Origin: Bacteroidota bacterium
Lineage (GTDB): Bacteria; Bacteroidota; Bacteroidia; B-17B0; Aurantibacillaceae
NCBI GenBank assembly: GCA_025359355.1
Contig: JANYGR010000225.1
Span: forward strand, 1 to 6,775
Length of the DNA stretch: 6,775 bases
Direction: 5' to 3'
Shown here: positions 5,303 to 6,775 of the stretch, in pieces
Numbering within the stretch: position 1 is the first letter of the stretch
Layout of the letters: each line of letters starts with the position of its first letter
Program-made: the position numbers and the translations under genes
Notes under the pieces: model-generated
Databases searched by the model: none
What the model was told of the DNA's origin: nothing
The model's input: the letters and a program-made list of their open reading frames with translations, nothing else

Positions 5303-6775
5303 CTATAAATTATCAATAAAATAATTCGTGATTTTTTCCATTAAGTGTGCTCTGTCTTTTCCTAAAACATTATGTTCGTGTCCAGGATATAAATAGAAGT
5401 CGAGCTGAATGTCTTTATCTACCGCTTTTTTCTGATATAAAATACTATGTTGCAACACAACTACAGGATCTTGTGCGCCATGTATCATTAATAATTTCCC
5501 TTTTAATTTATCTACATAATTTAATAAATTATTTTTTTCGTAACCCTCTTTATTATCTTGCGGAGAATCCATATAACGCTCCGTGTACATGATTTCGTAG
5601 TATGTCCAATCAATAACTGGCCCACCAGCAGCAGCTACTTTAAATATTCCTGGATTACGTGTCATTAAGGAAGTTGTCATAAAACCACCAAAGCTCCATC
5701 CGTGAACGCCTAATCTATTGGCATCTACATAAGGTAATGATTTTAAATAAGCAACGCCTGATAATTGATCTTCCATTTCTTTAGTGCCTAATTGGCGATG
5801 TGTGGCTTGAGAAAATGCTCTTCCTCTGTAATCTGTGCCTCTACCATCTACAGTAAATATTATAAATCCTTTCTCTGCCATGTATTGATACCAAAGTTCT
5901 CCGCCCGCCATCCAAGTATTAGTAACCAATTGCGAGTGAGGGCCATTATATAAATATACTAATACAGGATATTTTTTAGTTGAATCAAAATCAACAGGTT
6001 TAAACAAACGACAATACAAATCAGTGCCTTCGTTATTTTTAATAGTAAATAAATTCCATTTGCCTAATTTGTAATCTTTGATAGGATTTTCGGCTTTAAA
6101 GATAGAGGTTGATTTTTTGGAACTTGTATTTATTACAGAATATTCTCTTGGTGTATAAGTGCTACTAAAATTATCTATCACATAATTTCCTTTTGTATTT
6201 ATAACGCAAGTATGAACTCCACTTCCAGACGTTATTTTTTTCACTTCCGCTGATTTTATATTAACGCTGTAAAAGTCTTGATTAACAGGGCTTTCAGCAT
6301 TAGCGTGAAAAAACAACTGTTCTCCTTTTTCATCAAATCCATTTTCGGTTTTCACTTCCCAATTTCCTTTGGTTAATTGTTTAATTAGTTTTCCAGAAAT
6401 ATCATATAAATAAAAGTGATTAAATCCATCTCTTCTACTTTGCCAAATAAATTGAGAAGAATTGTTTTTTACAAATAACATTGGATGAAGAGGCTCTGTA
6501 TATTTATCATCATGTTCTTCAAACAACGTGCGAATATAATTTCCTGTTAATGCATCGTATTCATTTAATTTCATGTCGTTTTGCGTGCGACTTAAGATAG
6601 CAATGTATATGTGTTTTTCATCAGGACTCCATGCAACATTCGTTAAGTATTGTTCTTTATCGTTGGTTATTGAGCCCGCCGAAATATCGGTTTTTACATA
6701 CCATGTTTTATTATTTTTTAAATCATAAATCCCTAAAGTAACCCAGTGGCTTTGATTTCCAGCCATTGGATATTT
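5303..6775 (-). CDS. S9 family (DPP IV-like) serine peptidase, N-terminus cut by the right edge
   Basis: The frame is open to the window edge and reads KYP before the Met at 6766-6764. That Met is internal, since KYPMAGNQ aligns with the YPKAG segment inside DPP IV propellers. About 490 of the expected 700-750 residues are present. Numbering from that Met: the rear of the PF00930 eight-bladed propeller spans about 1-240, including WSPDEKHIYIAILSR (46-60) and WQSRRDGFNHFYLYD (108-122). The PF00326 alpha/beta-hydrolase domain follows at about 265-487. The triad is S358 in GWSFGG, D433 in HGAQDP and H465 in PGHEHNV. Y273 in YNGP matches the oxyanion tyrosine, and W387, Y390 and Y394 match the S1 pocket of DPP IV. 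The Glu-Glu substrate motif and any signal peptide lie outside the window. The expected role is periplasmic or exported release of N-terminal dipeptides. The position of human N710 is V435, so the specificity may differ from classical DPP IV. Confidence 0.92.
   Translation of the reverse strand, partial: KYPMAGNQSHWVTLGIYDLKNNKTWYVKTDISAGSITNDKEQYLTNVAWSPDEKHIYIAILSRTQNDMKLNEYDALTGNYIRTLFEEHDDKYTEPLHPMLFVKNNSSQFIWQSRRDGFNHFYLYDISGKLIKQLTKGNWEVKTENGFDEKGEQLFFHANAESPVNQDFYSVNIKSAEVKKITSGSGVHTCVINTKGNYVIDNFSSTYTPREYSVINTSSKKSTSIFKAENPIKDYKLGKWNLFTIKNNEGTDLYCRLFKPVDFDSTKKYPVLVYLYNGPHSQLVTNTWMAGGELWYQYMAEKGFIIFTVDGRGTDYRGRAFSQATHRQLGTKEMEDQLSGVAYLKSLPYVDANRLGVHGWSFGGFMTTSLMTRNPGIFKVAAAGGPVIDWTYYEIMYTERYMDSPQDNKEGYEKNNLLNYVDKLKGKLLMIHGAQDPVVVLQHSILYQKKAVDKDIQLDFYLYPGHEHNVLGKDRAHLMEKITNYFIDNL

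Noticed and set aside
5347..5592. Open frame of 81 codons on the plus strand inside the S9 peptidase gene
   Set aside because: It is antisense to the catalytic-domain coding sequence, which is clearly the real gene.
5303..6766. Reading the S9 peptidase as a complete gene starting at the Met at 6766-6764
   Set aside because: The frame stays open to the window edge, and KYPMAGNQ matches an internal segment of the DPP IV propeller. A 487-residue version would lack the signal peptide and much of the propeller.

Overview
The window looks like chromosomal DNA from a low-GC member of the Bacteroidota (the Flavobacteriia or a related marine/freshwater lineage would fit). Reasons: strongly AT-rich intergenic DNA, no clear Shine-Dalgarno sequences before the starts, a secreted protein with a Por/type IX secretion C-terminal sorting domain, and protein families common in this phylum (DUF2461, an S9 dipeptidyl-peptidase-like enzyme, PepT). 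The genus cannot be named from this sequence.

Layout. The right-hand 6.2 kb carries four genes, all on the minus strand. In transcription order they are: an S9 family dipeptidyl-peptidase-like serine protease, cut by the right edge (5303-6775); peptidase T, pepT (3917-5164); an 833-residue secreted Asp-box beta-propeller protein with a type IX sorting tail (1276-3777); and a DUF2461 protein (541-1245). A hairpin plus T-tract just after pepT (3863-3892) separates the two peptidases from the propeller gene, so the transcription units are probably S9-pepT and propeller-DUF2461. The S9-to-pepT gap is almost filled by a 120-bp element with perfect 11-bp terminal inverted repeats (5179-5298).

The left-hand 540 bp are different. 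They hold no large gene, but contain the possible first 15 codons of a gene leaving the left edge on the minus strand, a GC-richer nested palindrome bracketed by 10-bp direct repeats (153-234), a second small hairpin, and a 47-residue two-segment hydrophobic ORF on the plus strand (340-483). The small ORF converges on DUF2461. The arrangement resembles a small accessory cassette or REP-like patch, but no integrase, transposase or canonical attC site is visible.

How the genes fit together: the S9 enzyme (expected to be exported) would release short peptides from the N-termini of oligopeptides, and PepT (expected to be cytoplasmic) would split tripeptides, which fits growth on proteins or peptides. 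The propeller protein is exported and probably cell-surface attached or released. Its two D-x-x-G motifs raise a testable but unproven GH74-like hypothesis. No clearly new multi-gene system is visible; the most unusual material is the two palindromic elements, the orphan small ORF and the propeller protein.
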